This document shows, piece after piece, positions 1 through 8,400 of a DNA stretch of 64,000 nucleotides (its first letter is position 1; each line of letters starts with the position of its first letter). The position numbers and the translations under genes are program-made. This DNA is from an uncultured Ruminococcus sp. (GTDB lineage: Bacteria > Bacillota > Clostridia > Oscillospirales > Acutalibacteraceae): NCBI GenBank assembly GCA_902794395.1, contig CADBHB010000009.1:1-64000 (forward strand), read 5' to 3'. The notes under the pieces were generated by a model. That model did no database searches and was not told where the DNA came from. It saw only the letters and a list, made by a program, of their open reading frames with translations.

Positions 1-27
1 AAAATATAGAGGTAGGAACTGCCATGT

Positions 28-462
28 TTAAGTGTATTTCTCCCTGTGAGCGATTTGTTGGGAAAATGTGAGAAAGTACACGATAAAACTGTTCACGCGG
101 CGCTGGATGTTTGTCGCGATTTTCGAGCGATAGAGCACGGTAAAACGTCGATAAGAATTCCTATAAAAACCGTTTTTTAGCTGAACAGCGAGGTTCGCAC
201 CCTGTTTCGCCGCGTGTCGCCCCGTGTGCGATTTGTTGCGAAAAGACGAGAAAGTACCCGTCAAAACCGTTCGCGCGGTGTTGGGCGTTTGTCGCGGTTT
301 GTGAGCGATAGAGCATACCGCAAGAACTATCGCAGCGATTTTTATCAGTAAGCTGACCGCGAGCCGCTTAGTCGGCAAGGGCTTTGGGGGCTCCTTGTTT
401 TTTATTGCTTTTTCATCGGGCGGACGCCCCATGATTTCTTGTTTATCTTTATTCGGTTCCAT
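28..462 (-). CDS. hypothetical protein with one N-terminal membrane segment
   Basis: I do not recognise this 144-residue product. The start is supported by an AGAGGAAG ribosome binding site just upstream of the ATG. Residues 1-33 are charged and proline-containing, followed by one hydrophobic stretch (about 34-53) that could be a membrane anchor. The remaining ~90 residues are basic and low in hydrophobic content. They are encoded over two copies of a ~95-bp DNA repeat that are read in different frames, so the C-terminal half may not be a natural protein end: the gene may be frameshifted or the ORF accidental. No partner gene is visible to the left because the window begins there. Confidence 0.35.
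   Translation of the reverse strand: MEPNKDKQEIMGRPPDEKAIKNKEPPKPLPTKRLAVSLLIKIAAIVLAVCSIAHKPRQTPNTARTVLTGTFSSFRNKSHTGRHAAKQGANLAVQLKNGFYRNSYRRFTVLYRSKIATNIQRRVNSFIVYFLTFSQQIAHREKYT
43..315. repeat. imperfect direct repeat, two ~95-bp copies (43-137 and 222-315)
   Basis: Both copies contain CGATTTGTTG, then GAGAAAGTAC, then GTTTGTCGCG, and end in GAGCGATAGAGCA, in the same order and spacing. About three quarters of positions match by eye. The intervening ~85 bp shows only weak similarity to the DNA after copy two. The overlying ORF reads the copies in different frames, so the duplication is a DNA-level event. Confidence 0.6.
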
Positions 463-937
463 ATTCTTCCTCTTGATTGGTAAATATACCGACTGTTTTG
501 TTTGTTGCCGAATCGAATGAAAATAGCTTAAAATGATTTATAAGCAATATTTTATGAGGAAGAAAAGCAAAAAAATAGAAGATTGTTCAAAGCCGGAAAG
601 GTATCCTGTCAATGCTCGACTACCAGATTTCGCTCGGCAGCCAGGATAGTGAACAGGATACAGAGGAGCAGAATCCTTAAACTGAAAACGAATTTGTTTT
701 AAAACTGTTATCGAGCCAATTAAGGATAATTACGGGAGTGGTTATAATTAATTTTACCAGTGATTATCGATTAAGAAAAACGAGCGCGAACAGACATGAT
801 AGAGAAACTAAAAAAGCATCAGCCACCCTTTTTTGCGGCTTAAAAAGTGCTGGTCTATTGATGCTGTTCAGCGATTTTTTGCAGGATTTGGAGATGATTT
901 TGCATAAATTGATTTAAGGACCTGCAAAAACAAAAGC
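463..937. other. intergenic region, no supported gene
   Basis: This stretch is AT-rich with no ORF that has both a ribosome binding site and a plausible product. The only short ATG frame (about 614-682, 22 codons) lacks a ribosome binding site. It may contain decayed sequence; I see no inverted repeats typical of an insertion sequence. Confidence 0.5.
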
Positions 938-970
938 ACAAAAAAGGCTTGAAACCGACGTTTCAAGCCT
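938..970 (-). terminator. rho-independent terminator
   Basis: An 11-bp perfect stem (AGGCTTGAAAC at 945-955 pairing with GTTTCAAGCCT at 960-970) with a 4-base loop is followed on the minus strand by a run of T. It lies directly downstream of the tRNA-like remnant and of the dockerin gene, and would end their transcription. Confidence 0.8.
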
Positions 971-993
971 GAGAAATCCAGTATTTATGCGGC

Positions 994-1050
994 TATAGCT
1001 GCTGCGGTTCACGTTCGGAGACCGCTGCTCTGCCAACTGAGCTATACCCC
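994..1050 (-). pseudogene. tRNA-like remnant (5' half of a tRNA)
   Basis: Read on the minus strand, the segment starts GGGGTATAGCTCAGTTGGCA, which is a canonical acceptor 5' strand plus D-arm, followed by GAGCA and an anticodon-stem-like GCGGT. The stem closes with ACCGC only across a 12-base loop instead of 7. There is no T-arm GTTC sequence and no 3' acceptor strand. TATAGCT near the start can instead pair with AGCTATA at 994-1000. I read it as a truncated, rearranged tRNA gene and not a functional one. A strong terminator follows it. Confidence 0.55.
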
Positions 1051-1119
1051 TAGATATTTAGTGTTGTCTACACAATTTGGGGCGGTTCAGTTTTCCGTTG
1101 CCTTTTCTTTAGGCGAGGC

Positions 1120-4038
1120 TTACGGAGTAAGCTCCTCAATGCCTGCCAGATGGCGCTGCATGGCGGTAATGTCGTTGACGTTTATTTTGCCGTCGTGGTT
1201 CGCGTCGGCGCGGTAGAAATGATCGGGGTTGTTCTCGTCGATAAGCGGACCGTTGTTGGGGGTGAGGAACTCAGCCAGGTGGCGCAGCAGCAGGGTGACA
1301 TCCTGAATTGTCACCTCGCCGTCATAGTCTACGTCGCCGACCGTGGAAGACGTGATCGCGCCGGTGAACACATAGACCGTGCGGATGGGCAGGGTCCAGG
1401 ACTGTTCGCGGGTCAGGGCGATGTTGTAGCTGCCCGAGGGGGTGATAAGGCTGTGGGTGCTGAGCAGCGTGTAGGTTTCGTCGGAGCTGTCGCGCTCTAT
1501 GTCCCAGCTGCCGTCGCCGTCAACGTCATAGCGGGTCACGTCATCGGAAACGTTTTCGCTGTTTGCGGACGCCTGCCATATCGCCGCGAACACACCGTAG
1601 GTCTCGCTGGCCGGTCCCGTAGAGGCGGGCAGAGTGACGGTGTCGTAATAGCGGAAATCGAGGATGGAGATGTCCTGCAGCGCGTAGTCGTAGTCCAGCG
1701 TAACGGTGACGTCGTGGTCGGGCATTACAAAGCTGACTCCCGCTTCGTCGTAGAGCTGCGCGTTGCCGGTGGCGGTCATGGAGCTTTGCACGATGTAGAA
1801 ATCGTCGCCGATGTCGCTGTATTTCGGAACCACATAAACGGTGTCGCCCGGGTACGCGGCGGTTATTACATGGTTGTTGTAGTAGTCGTCATTCTGAGAG
1901 GAGGCTACGCCGTTGTTGACCGTGATGTTATAGGCAACGGGCTGCGTTAGCTGTATGAGGACTCTCTTTACCGGACTGTAGGGGTATTCGCGGTTGTCGA
2001 GGGTGAGGGTGGTGTTTTGAGACAGGCTGGAGGTGGGCAGCAGCGAATAAACAGAGTTTTGCGCTTGAATATCCCAGCTTCCGTCGCCGTCGATGTCAAA
2101 CTTCTTGCCGTTTTCGATGTAATCTACGATGGCTGCCTTTCTGCTCAGTACATTGGAAACGCCGTATGCCTGTGAGCGCAGGTTGCCGTCGCTTGAAACG
2201 GTGACGGGACCGTTGTAGAAGTCAAGGGCAACGTCTGTCTGTGTGTCGGTTTCATAGCTGACGGTGACTTCTACATCGTGGTTGGGCATATAGAAGTAGT
2301 ACCAGCCGATTCGCTCGGAGGAATACACCTGCACGTCATCCGATGCGGCGTTGTCGCTCATCATCACGATGTACTCGTACGCGTCGGGGTTTGGCAGGGC
2401 GGGACGCAGGAACACCTCTTGACCGGGCACCGCCTCGGTAACGGCGTCCTCGCCGTAAATGTCGGTATCGGACAGCGTGGCAAAGCCGTTGTTTACGGTG
2501 ATGTCGTTCGGGTCGCCGCCCACCAGACGTATCTGATCGTAGGTGCTGCCGTTGCTGCAGTGTATGGAGCCGTCGAGGTCCATGTATTGGGGCTTGACGC
2601 GGATGGGTTCGTCTTTGCCGGGAACGTAAATGTCAACGTCGGTGGTCAGGGTAAGGCAATAGCCGTTGTTGGGGATGATGTCAAAGCCGACAAAGTAGGT
2701 CTCGCCGCCCTCAAAGGTATCAAAGGCGCTCAGCCCGTGGCTGTCATACCACACGGCGTTTTCTACGGTAAAGTTGCCGTAGTTGTATCCGTCGATGCGC
2801 GGCGCTACGTCGGCGCTCATGGTCTCGTAATTCCAGGGGCTGCCTGCCGCAGGCAGGGTTACGTCTACATCCGCCTGATATATCTGCTCGTTCGCGAAAA
2901 TGAAGTTTACGGGGTTGTACATATAACGGTTAGGCAGACTGAGGCTGTAGCTCGGGGCGTAATCATCGTCGAACAGATTTATCTCGGTGGGGGTCAAAAA
3001 GACACTCGCGTTGTCGGGAAGCGTTATGTCATAGCAGCCCTCGGCGCCTGAACGCGCTGTTCCGTTAAGCACGCCGTCGCCGATAAGACCTACCAAATAG
3101 TCATACTGCTGCGAGCTGATGCAGGCGCTGCCGCCGGAGAGGTCGATGTTCAGCGGAAACGCAGGAGTGGTGTCCATGCTGATATGGACGCTTTCGGCGG
3201 GCATGGTAAAGGTGTCGTTCTCACCCAATACGACATTGTCGTCATAGGACACAAAGCCGTTGAAGATGAAAAAGCCTTCCTGACGGTCTGCGACCGCCAT
3301 TATGCGCTCGCCCGCGTGAGCTTCGGTAACACGTCTGCCGGTGAGGACATTTATCGCGGAGCCCATAGACACCGAAACGGGATAGGTGTCGGAGTCGAGA
3401 TCGACAAAGCCGAAGCTGTTGGTGTCGGCGTAGGTCTGCGCCGGAGAGCCGCTGTGACCTGCAATAATAAAGCCGTTGTTTTTGAGCATCTGCATGTTTT
3501 TGCCCGCCGTGTAGCCAAACGTGCAGGCGCCTACGGTGCAGGTGCTGTTGGGGATGACAACGCCCGTCAAACCGGTGCTGAGAAACGCGTTAGCGCCTAT
3601 TGAGGCGACGCTTTCGCTGAGGTATACGGAGGTCAGCGAGGTGCACTTGTAAAACGCGCTTTGGTCGATGGAGGTCACGCTGCTTGCCAGAGATACATAG
3701 GTGACGTTCGACAGGTTGGCAAATACGGACTTGCCCAGCGAGGTGATACCGCTTTGCACCTCAATGGAGCTTATGCTGTCGGCGTATGCCGCCCACGGCT
3801 GCGGGTCGCTGTTGAAATTGCCGGTGGAGCCGGAGCCGGATACGGTCAGGTTGCCGAAAGAATCCAGCTCCCATGAACAGCTGCCGAAGGTGCCGTTCGC
3901 GCTTACGGCGCCGTCTGTTTCCGCGGCGTTCGCCGCGAATTGTGCGGTGTTGCCTATAGTATAATATTGCGGTTTTGACATCACCATTTCGGACGATGCC
4001 GATAAGAAAATCTCGGCAGTTTTTTGTGCAAGCTGCAA
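1120..4038 (-). CDS. dockerin protein with BspA-like leucine-rich repeat, N-terminus probably damaged
   Basis: The product is 972 residues. After an odd N-terminus comes a BspA-type LRR_5 region (about 45-200), with the ISSIEVQSGITSLGK and SSVTSIDQSAFYKC type of repeat. It is followed by a series of beta-rich modules in which FDIDGDGSWDI and YDVDGDGSWDI recur. The C-terminus is a type I dockerin with two calcium-binding repeats (DVDYDGEVTIQDV and DANHDGKINVNDI). Dockerins bind cohesins on cell-surface scaffoldins, so the protein should be exported. However, the first ~40 residues are not a signal peptide, and residues 29-38 are a translation of a dispersed repeat's terminal sequence. Either the true start is lost (a pseudogene) or the start lies elsewhere. 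No catalytic domain is recognised; adhesion or substrate binding is an inference. Confidence 0.75.
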   Translation of the reverse strand: MQLAQKTAEIFLSASSEMVMSKPQYYTIGNTAQFAANAAETDGAVSANGTFGSCSWELDSFGNLTVSGSGSTGNFNSDPQPWAAYADSISSIEVQSGITSLGKSVFANLSNVTYVSLASSVTSIDQSAFYKCTSLTSVYLSESVASIGANAFLSTGLTGVVIPNSTCTVGACTFGYTAGKNMQMLKNNGFIIAGHSGSPAQTYADTNSFGFVDLDSDTYPVSVSMGSAINVLTGRRVTEAHAGERIMAVADRQEGFFIFNGFVSYDDNVVLGENDTFTMPAESVHISMDTTPAFPLNIDLSGGSACISSQQYDYLVGLIGDGVLNGTARSGAEGCYDITLPDNASVFLTPTEINLFDDDYAPSYSLSLPNRYMYNPVNFIFANEQIYQADVDVTLPAAGSPWNYETMSADVAPRIDGYNYGNFTVENAVWYDSHGLSAFDTFEGGETYFVGFDIIPNNGYCLTLTTDVDIYVPGKDEPIRVKPQYMDLDGSIHCSNGSTYDQIRLVGGDPNDITVNNGFATLSDTDIYGEDAVTEAVPGQEVFLRPALPNPDAYEYIVMMSDNAASDDVQVYSSERIGWYYFYMPNHDVEVTVSYETDTQTDVALDFYNGPVTVSSDGNLRSQAYGVSNVLSRKAAIVDYIENGKKFDIDGDGSWDIQAQNSVYSLLPTSSLSQNTTLTLDNREYPYSPVKRVLIQLTQPVAYNITVNNGVASSQNDDYYNNHVITAAYPGDTVYVVPKYSDIGDDFYIVQSSMTATGNAQLYDEAGVSFVMPDHDVTVTLDYDYALQDISILDFRYYDTVTLPASTGPASETYGVFAAIWQASANSENVSDDVTRYDVDGDGSWDIERDSSDETYTLLSTHSLITPSGSYNIALTREQSWTLPIRTVYVFTGAITSSTVGDVDYDGEVTIQDVTLLLRHLAEFLTPNNGPLIDENNPDHFYRADANHDGKINVNDITAMQRHLAGIEELTP

Positions 4039-4060
4039 AAGTCCGTTGGCTTTTGCGTAA
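3925..4060. repeat. partial copy of the dispersed inverted-repeat family
   Basis: GCCGCGAATTGTGCGGTGTT (3931-3957 region) matches the right end of the element at 13449-13622 read in reverse complement, including the preceding GCG(T/G)TCGCC context. The adjoining 3958-4060 differs from that element but contains its own hairpin (GCCGA...TCGGC around 4003-4017). The repeat covers the presumed 5' end of the dockerin gene. Confidence 0.55.
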
Positions 4061-4150
4061 CACCGTCAAAACGCGCCGCCGCAAAATAGGGGAGAGTGTT
4101 TGCAAGCTCTGCCGTTTGTTCCCCACATTCTACCGCTTGTTCCGAACCCG

Positions 4151-4179
4151 TTGACTTCTTGCACGCAATATAATATATT
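4151..4179 (+). promoter_or_regulatory. sigma-A type promoter
   Basis: TTGACT (4151-4156), 17-bp spacer, TATATT (4174-4179), about 30 bp before the ribosome binding site of the small Cys-rich gene. It is the likely promoter for the three-gene set that follows. Confidence 0.6.
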
Positions 4180-4210
4180 GTATTTATAGTAAAAAGGAGG
4201 AGCATACGTT

Positions 4211-4432
4211 ATGAGATATGATTTTGCAAATCCGGAATACATCATACGCGGAAACTGCTCCTGCTTTGTCTGCCGGTGCTGTCTTACCAAATACGGTTGG
4301 GAGCATCAAAGCTGGTGCGAGGTCTATTCGCTGACACAGCCTACCTGCCGCGACTGTCGGTATTACAGCGAGCGGCGAAGCAGGTGCGAACACCCTGTAC
4401 TGAAAAAGGAGAGAGGAGGCCTTGCCGTATGA
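4211..4432 (+). CDS. small cysteine-rich hypothetical protein
   Basis: The 73-residue product has an excellent ribosome binding site (AAAGGAGGAG) and its own promoter. It contains nine cysteines, including a cluster at residues 16-24 (CSCFVCRCC), Cys36, a CxxC pair at 46-49 and Cys59, so it probably binds zinc or an iron-sulfur centre, or is disulfide-bonded. There is no signal peptide or membrane segment. It overlaps the start of the LytTR regulator by 4 bp (ATGA-type coupling), which points to co-translation and a shared role. I do not recognise a named family. Confidence 0.7.
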   Translation: MRYDFANPEYIIRGNCSCFVCRCCLTKYGWEHQSWCEVYSLTQPTCRDCRYYSERRSRCEHPVLKKERGGLAV

Positions 4433-4896
4433 AGAAGCTGAACGTCCGCTTCGAGACCGATAAGACGCTTAAGGATATAGAGATAGTAATACGCGCAGAC
4501 AGGCGTGACGAACAGACAGACGCTCTGATAGAAAGCCTGACGCGCAGCGAGCCGGTCAGACTCACCGTGCTGGACTCGGACAATTGCCCCAGCGTTATTG
4601 ATGAAAACAGCATAGTATTCGTTTCCGCCGACGGAAAGAACGTGCAGATAGTCGCCCAAAGCGGCAAATACCGCGCTAAGCAGTCTTTGCAAAGCATAGA
4701 GGAGCTTTTGAGCCGCAGCTTTCTCAGGGTGTCGCGCTTTGAGATAGTCAACCTGAAAATGGTGCGAAAATATGACTTCACGCTTGCGGGCACGCTGCGC
4801 ATAGAGTTTGAAAACGGAATGGAGACCTGGGCTTCACGGCGGTATATACCGATAATCAAGGAGAGGCTTACAAGAGAGGAGGGGTACCTGTGTTAG
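4429..4896 (+). CDS. LytTR-family DNA-binding regulator
   Basis: The start is the ATG at 4429, preceded by GGAGAGAGGAGG; a longer in-frame extension upstream overlaps the previous gene and is not supported. The product is 155 residues. Residues ~1-60 form a small alpha/beta domain, and residues ~60-150 form a LytTR domain (FVSADGKNVQIV..., then SFLRVSRFEIVNLKMV and the ENG...ASRRYIP end). Stand-alone LytTR proteins with this N-terminus typically pair with DUF3021 membrane proteins, which is what follows here with a 7-bp overlap. In characterised pairs the membrane protein inhibits the regulator, and the pair controls its own operon; that role is inferred here. Confidence 0.85.
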   Translation: MKKLNVRFETDKTLKDIEIVIRADRRDEQTDALIESLTRSEPVRLTVLDSDNCPSVIDENSIVFVSADGKNVQIVAQSGKYRAKQSLQSIEELLSRSFLRVSRFEIVNLKMVRKYDFTLAGTLRIEFENGMETWASRRYIPIIKERLTREEGYLC

Positions 4897-5363
4897 CCGA
4901 TGTTATAAAAAGAGCGGGAATTGGTTTTTTGATAGGTATAGCCATAGGCAACCTTATCGCGTTTATGACCGGAAGCTCGGTCTCGGGCGGGGTCACCTTT
5001 GCCTCAAAGCGGCTGCTCGATATGGCGGGAGGAAACGGCTTGCTTGCCATGATATTGCAAAGCCTGTTTTCGGGCTTTTACGGCGCGCTGTGCTTTGCGG
5101 GAATGTCGTTCTACGATATAGACAGCTTGCCGCTTGCCGCCGCCACCGCTTTGCACTGCGCCGTCATAGTGGTGTTCTATGTCCCGATAGCGCTTTTGCT
5201 GGGATGGGTGAGCTATGTTTCCGAAATACTCATCATAGCCGGTATTCAGCTCGTGGTATTCTTCGTCATCTGGCTGATACTGTACTTTGCATATCGAAAG
5301 CAGGTGCGGGAGCTTAACGAGCTTACGCGGAAAAGCCACTCAAAAACAAATGAAGAAGACTGA
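4890..5363 (+). CDS. DUF3021-family membrane protein, partner of the LytTR regulator
   Basis: The GTG start at 4890 is preceded by GAGGAGGGG and overlaps the regulator's stop. The 157-residue product has four hydrophobic segments (about 8-28, 50-70, 80-105 and 112-135) and a charged C-terminal tail, the usual layout of DUF3021 proteins. It probably holds the LytTR regulator inactive at the membrane until a signal arrives. What it senses is unknown. Confidence 0.85.
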   Translation: MLADVIKRAGIGFLIGIAIGNLIAFMTGSSVSGGVTFASKRLLDMAGGNGLLAMILQSLFSGFYGALCFAGMSFYDIDSLPLAAATALHCAVIVVFYVPIALLLGWVSYVSEILIIAGIQLVVFFVIWLILYFAYRKQVRELNELTRKSHSKTNEED

Positions 5364-5461
5364 CCGCAACGCAAATACCCCTGAGAATGACCGTTTGTTA
5401 CAAAAGCTTGATCTCTTGCTTTATTGACAGGATCATTTAAATCATATATCGGAGGTGCAAT

Positions 5462-8400
5462 ATGAAGAAGAACATCATCAAAGTGCTCTGCGCCGTATTG
5501 GCGCTCGCCATGCTGATCGGCGCGGTGCCGTTATCAGCGGGCGCGGTGCGCTGCAAGCACGAACACGGGACACATTGGGAGCGTCTGGGTACCTACATGC
5601 ACTGCGAGGTCTGCGACAGCTGCGGTGCGCGGCTCAGGACAGGCGACCACGATATCTACGACGAAAGCCAATGGTATTACAGCTACATCAACGCGGATCA
5701 CGGCGAGTACGGCACTCACGCCCAGATCTGCAAAAAGTGCGGCTATACCCATTGGGACGAGCACCGCTATACGCGGGGAACCGTCACGATCAACGGCAAA
5801 GCGCACGGCGGCGTGCTGGTCTGTACCGAGCCGAAGTGCAAACACATCTTTTACGGCGAAAATCCCCATGTCTATGACTGGCAGTATGTAAACGGAGAGG
5901 GTCATAAGTACACCTGCGTCTTCTGCGACTATACCAGCGGGAAGTCGTTAGTCAATTATACTTATGTCAAGCCCGAAAACGTCAATTATAATAATCTCAG
6001 CCAGTATTATGTAGGAGTTTACGGCTCCTATAAGCCGTATAACAACTGTACGGACTATGAGAAGCAGCATTTTAAGACCTACTACACCCTTAATCAGGGC
6101 GCCCCCGCAGACGGCTACGGTCATAAGTGCACCAAGGACGATTATTCGGAGCACCTGTGGAAGGAATTCAAAAACGAGTCATCCCACTGGCTGGAGTGCA
6201 CCGTCTGTCACGCGGTGACGGACAGAAGCGGACACCATATAGGCACCTACGGCAGCAGAAAGGAGCACGACACTATCGTCCATATGTGCACCGAGTGCGG
6301 CTGGGTCAAGAGTTATGAGTATCCGCAGTATGAAAAAGATGATGACGGTAATGATGTCTTTAAAGGCTACAAGACCGAAACCGTCAAGTATAATACCAAT
6401 GAGCTGCCAAAGCCCGGCGACACCGCTCCGGAAGAATGTAAGCATAAGGACTCCAACGGATCAAGCACCGACGGCTATATCAGTATCTGCGGCAAGCACG
6501 ACCGCGTGTGCCTTAACTGCGGCAAGGTGCTGGGTACGTCAAACTGCTCATTCGAGGTCGAGACCTTCGAGCGCGTGCGCCGCGCCTATCTGGAGGAAAA
6601 TCCCCATCTCTACAATATGTACGGCGAGAACTATACCGACTGGGTGTATCTGGACAATTACTTCGACGAGGGTCACTACAAGGTCTGTACCGTCTGCGGC
6701 GGCAAGGTGCACGCGCAGCATAACTGGGACAGCGCAAACGGCAGCAACGCCTCGCTAAACGCCTGTCGGCGCACCTGTAAGGACTGCGGCTATTCCAAGA
6801 CCTTCCGGGCGCGGCTGAAGGGTACCGACCCCACCCCTCATTCCTACCTGACCTATCAGGATAACTACTACTTCGACGCAAACCAAAACCTCCACGCGCC
6901 GGATAACGGCAACTGCAGCTATGTCAATTCCGGCACAAGCCACCGCGCCAAGTGCGCTGTCTGCGGCTTTGACCACACCGAAAAGTGCGACACCGACGGC
7001 TGGGCTGAACTGGTGGGCAACGCGGGTCATCACACGCAGTTCTGCTCCAAGTGCGGCGGCAATCAGCGGGTAGTCAGCTGCGGCACCGCCTGCCGCAAGG
7101 GACATAACAGTCCGGTCGGCTTCCACGAGGTGTACTGCCCGACCTGCGGCGACGTCTATGTGCCCAAGGCTCCGTGTCAGTATGAGCTGAATCCCGCCAA
7201 AACCGACGCGTACAGACATTCCTACAAGTGCGCGCTTTGCGGCTTTGAGGTCACGGATAATCATATCCTTGTGACGACCGAGGAAAACGTCGTTCCCGCC
7301 ACCTCGACAAAGGACGGCAGCAAGGACCTCGTCACTAAATGTCAGATCTGCGGCAGAGAGCTGGCGCGCAGCACCGTCAGGATTCCCAAGACCTCGGGCG
7401 ATCCGCCTGCCGCGGATTTCTCTATCTGCGGTTATCAGGCGGTCGTGGATGCTAACGTGCCCGCCCACGGCTTTGTTCAGCCTCAGCTTGAGGGAACGCT
7501 TTTGATGAGCGGCGTCAGCGAATACCTCGCGGCGCACTCTCGGGAGCTTCTGCGCGGCGTTACGGGACTGCCCGAGACCATCACGGGCAAAAGCGAGAGC
7601 GGCGTGACCGAGACAATAAGCACAAGCGGCAACAGCAGCGCCAAAATTTTGCTCAAGGCTAACATGACCATGCATGTAACGCAGTCGCTCCACGACACCG
7701 AGGACGAGAACGGCGACGGCGACACCACCGAGCTCACCGGCATGGGCGCGACCTTCAGCCTTACCTACAGCGCCTACTACCGCTTTGTTAAAAACGGTGT
7801 GGAATACACCTCCGAAGCACCGATCAACGACTCAAACGGCGACCCGATACTAAACCTTCCGCTTGATACTGCCGGATCAAAGATCACCCTTTCGGTCCCG
7901 CTGTTTACAGGCATGTACAGCAGCCCGACGATGTATGTGCAGCAGAGCACCGACGGCGGCGAAAGCTACACCACCCGTCTGGGCGATTACGCGGTTGCCA
8001 ACGGACTGTGCGCCGTTACCTTCTCCACCGAGGACGGCTTCGGCGGCGAGTTCCTGTTCAAGACGAACGACCATTGGCTTGAGCACGTTCCGCGCAGAGA
8101 GCCGGACAGGAACGGCGGCGGAAATATCGAATACTGGTACAGCAAGAATTATAATAAATACTTCTCGGATATTCTCTGCACAAATGAAATATCGCTTAAC
8201 GATACCTATTTGGATCAGAACACCTACACCCTGACCTTTGGTGCAAACGGCGGCACAGGCTCCACCCTTCCTATGACGGGGCTTTACAGCGGCAGCGAGG
8301 TCACCCTGCCCGCCTGCGGCTTTACCAAAGCCGGCTGTGAGTTCTACGGCTGGTCTGCGGGCGGCGTAACCTATCCCGCCGGCAGCCTGTTCACGGTCAC

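Noticed and set aside
614..682. 22-codon ORF in the first intergenic region
   Set aside because: It has no ribosome binding site and no recognisable product.
994..1050. Functional tRNA gene
   Set aside because: There is no T-arm, no 3' acceptor strand and a 12-base anticodon loop.
1150..3603. Plus-strand ORFs of 139-266 residues opposite the first dockerin gene
   Set aside because: The minus frame holds LRR and dockerin motifs; the plus products are Val/Gly/Arg-rich translations without domains.
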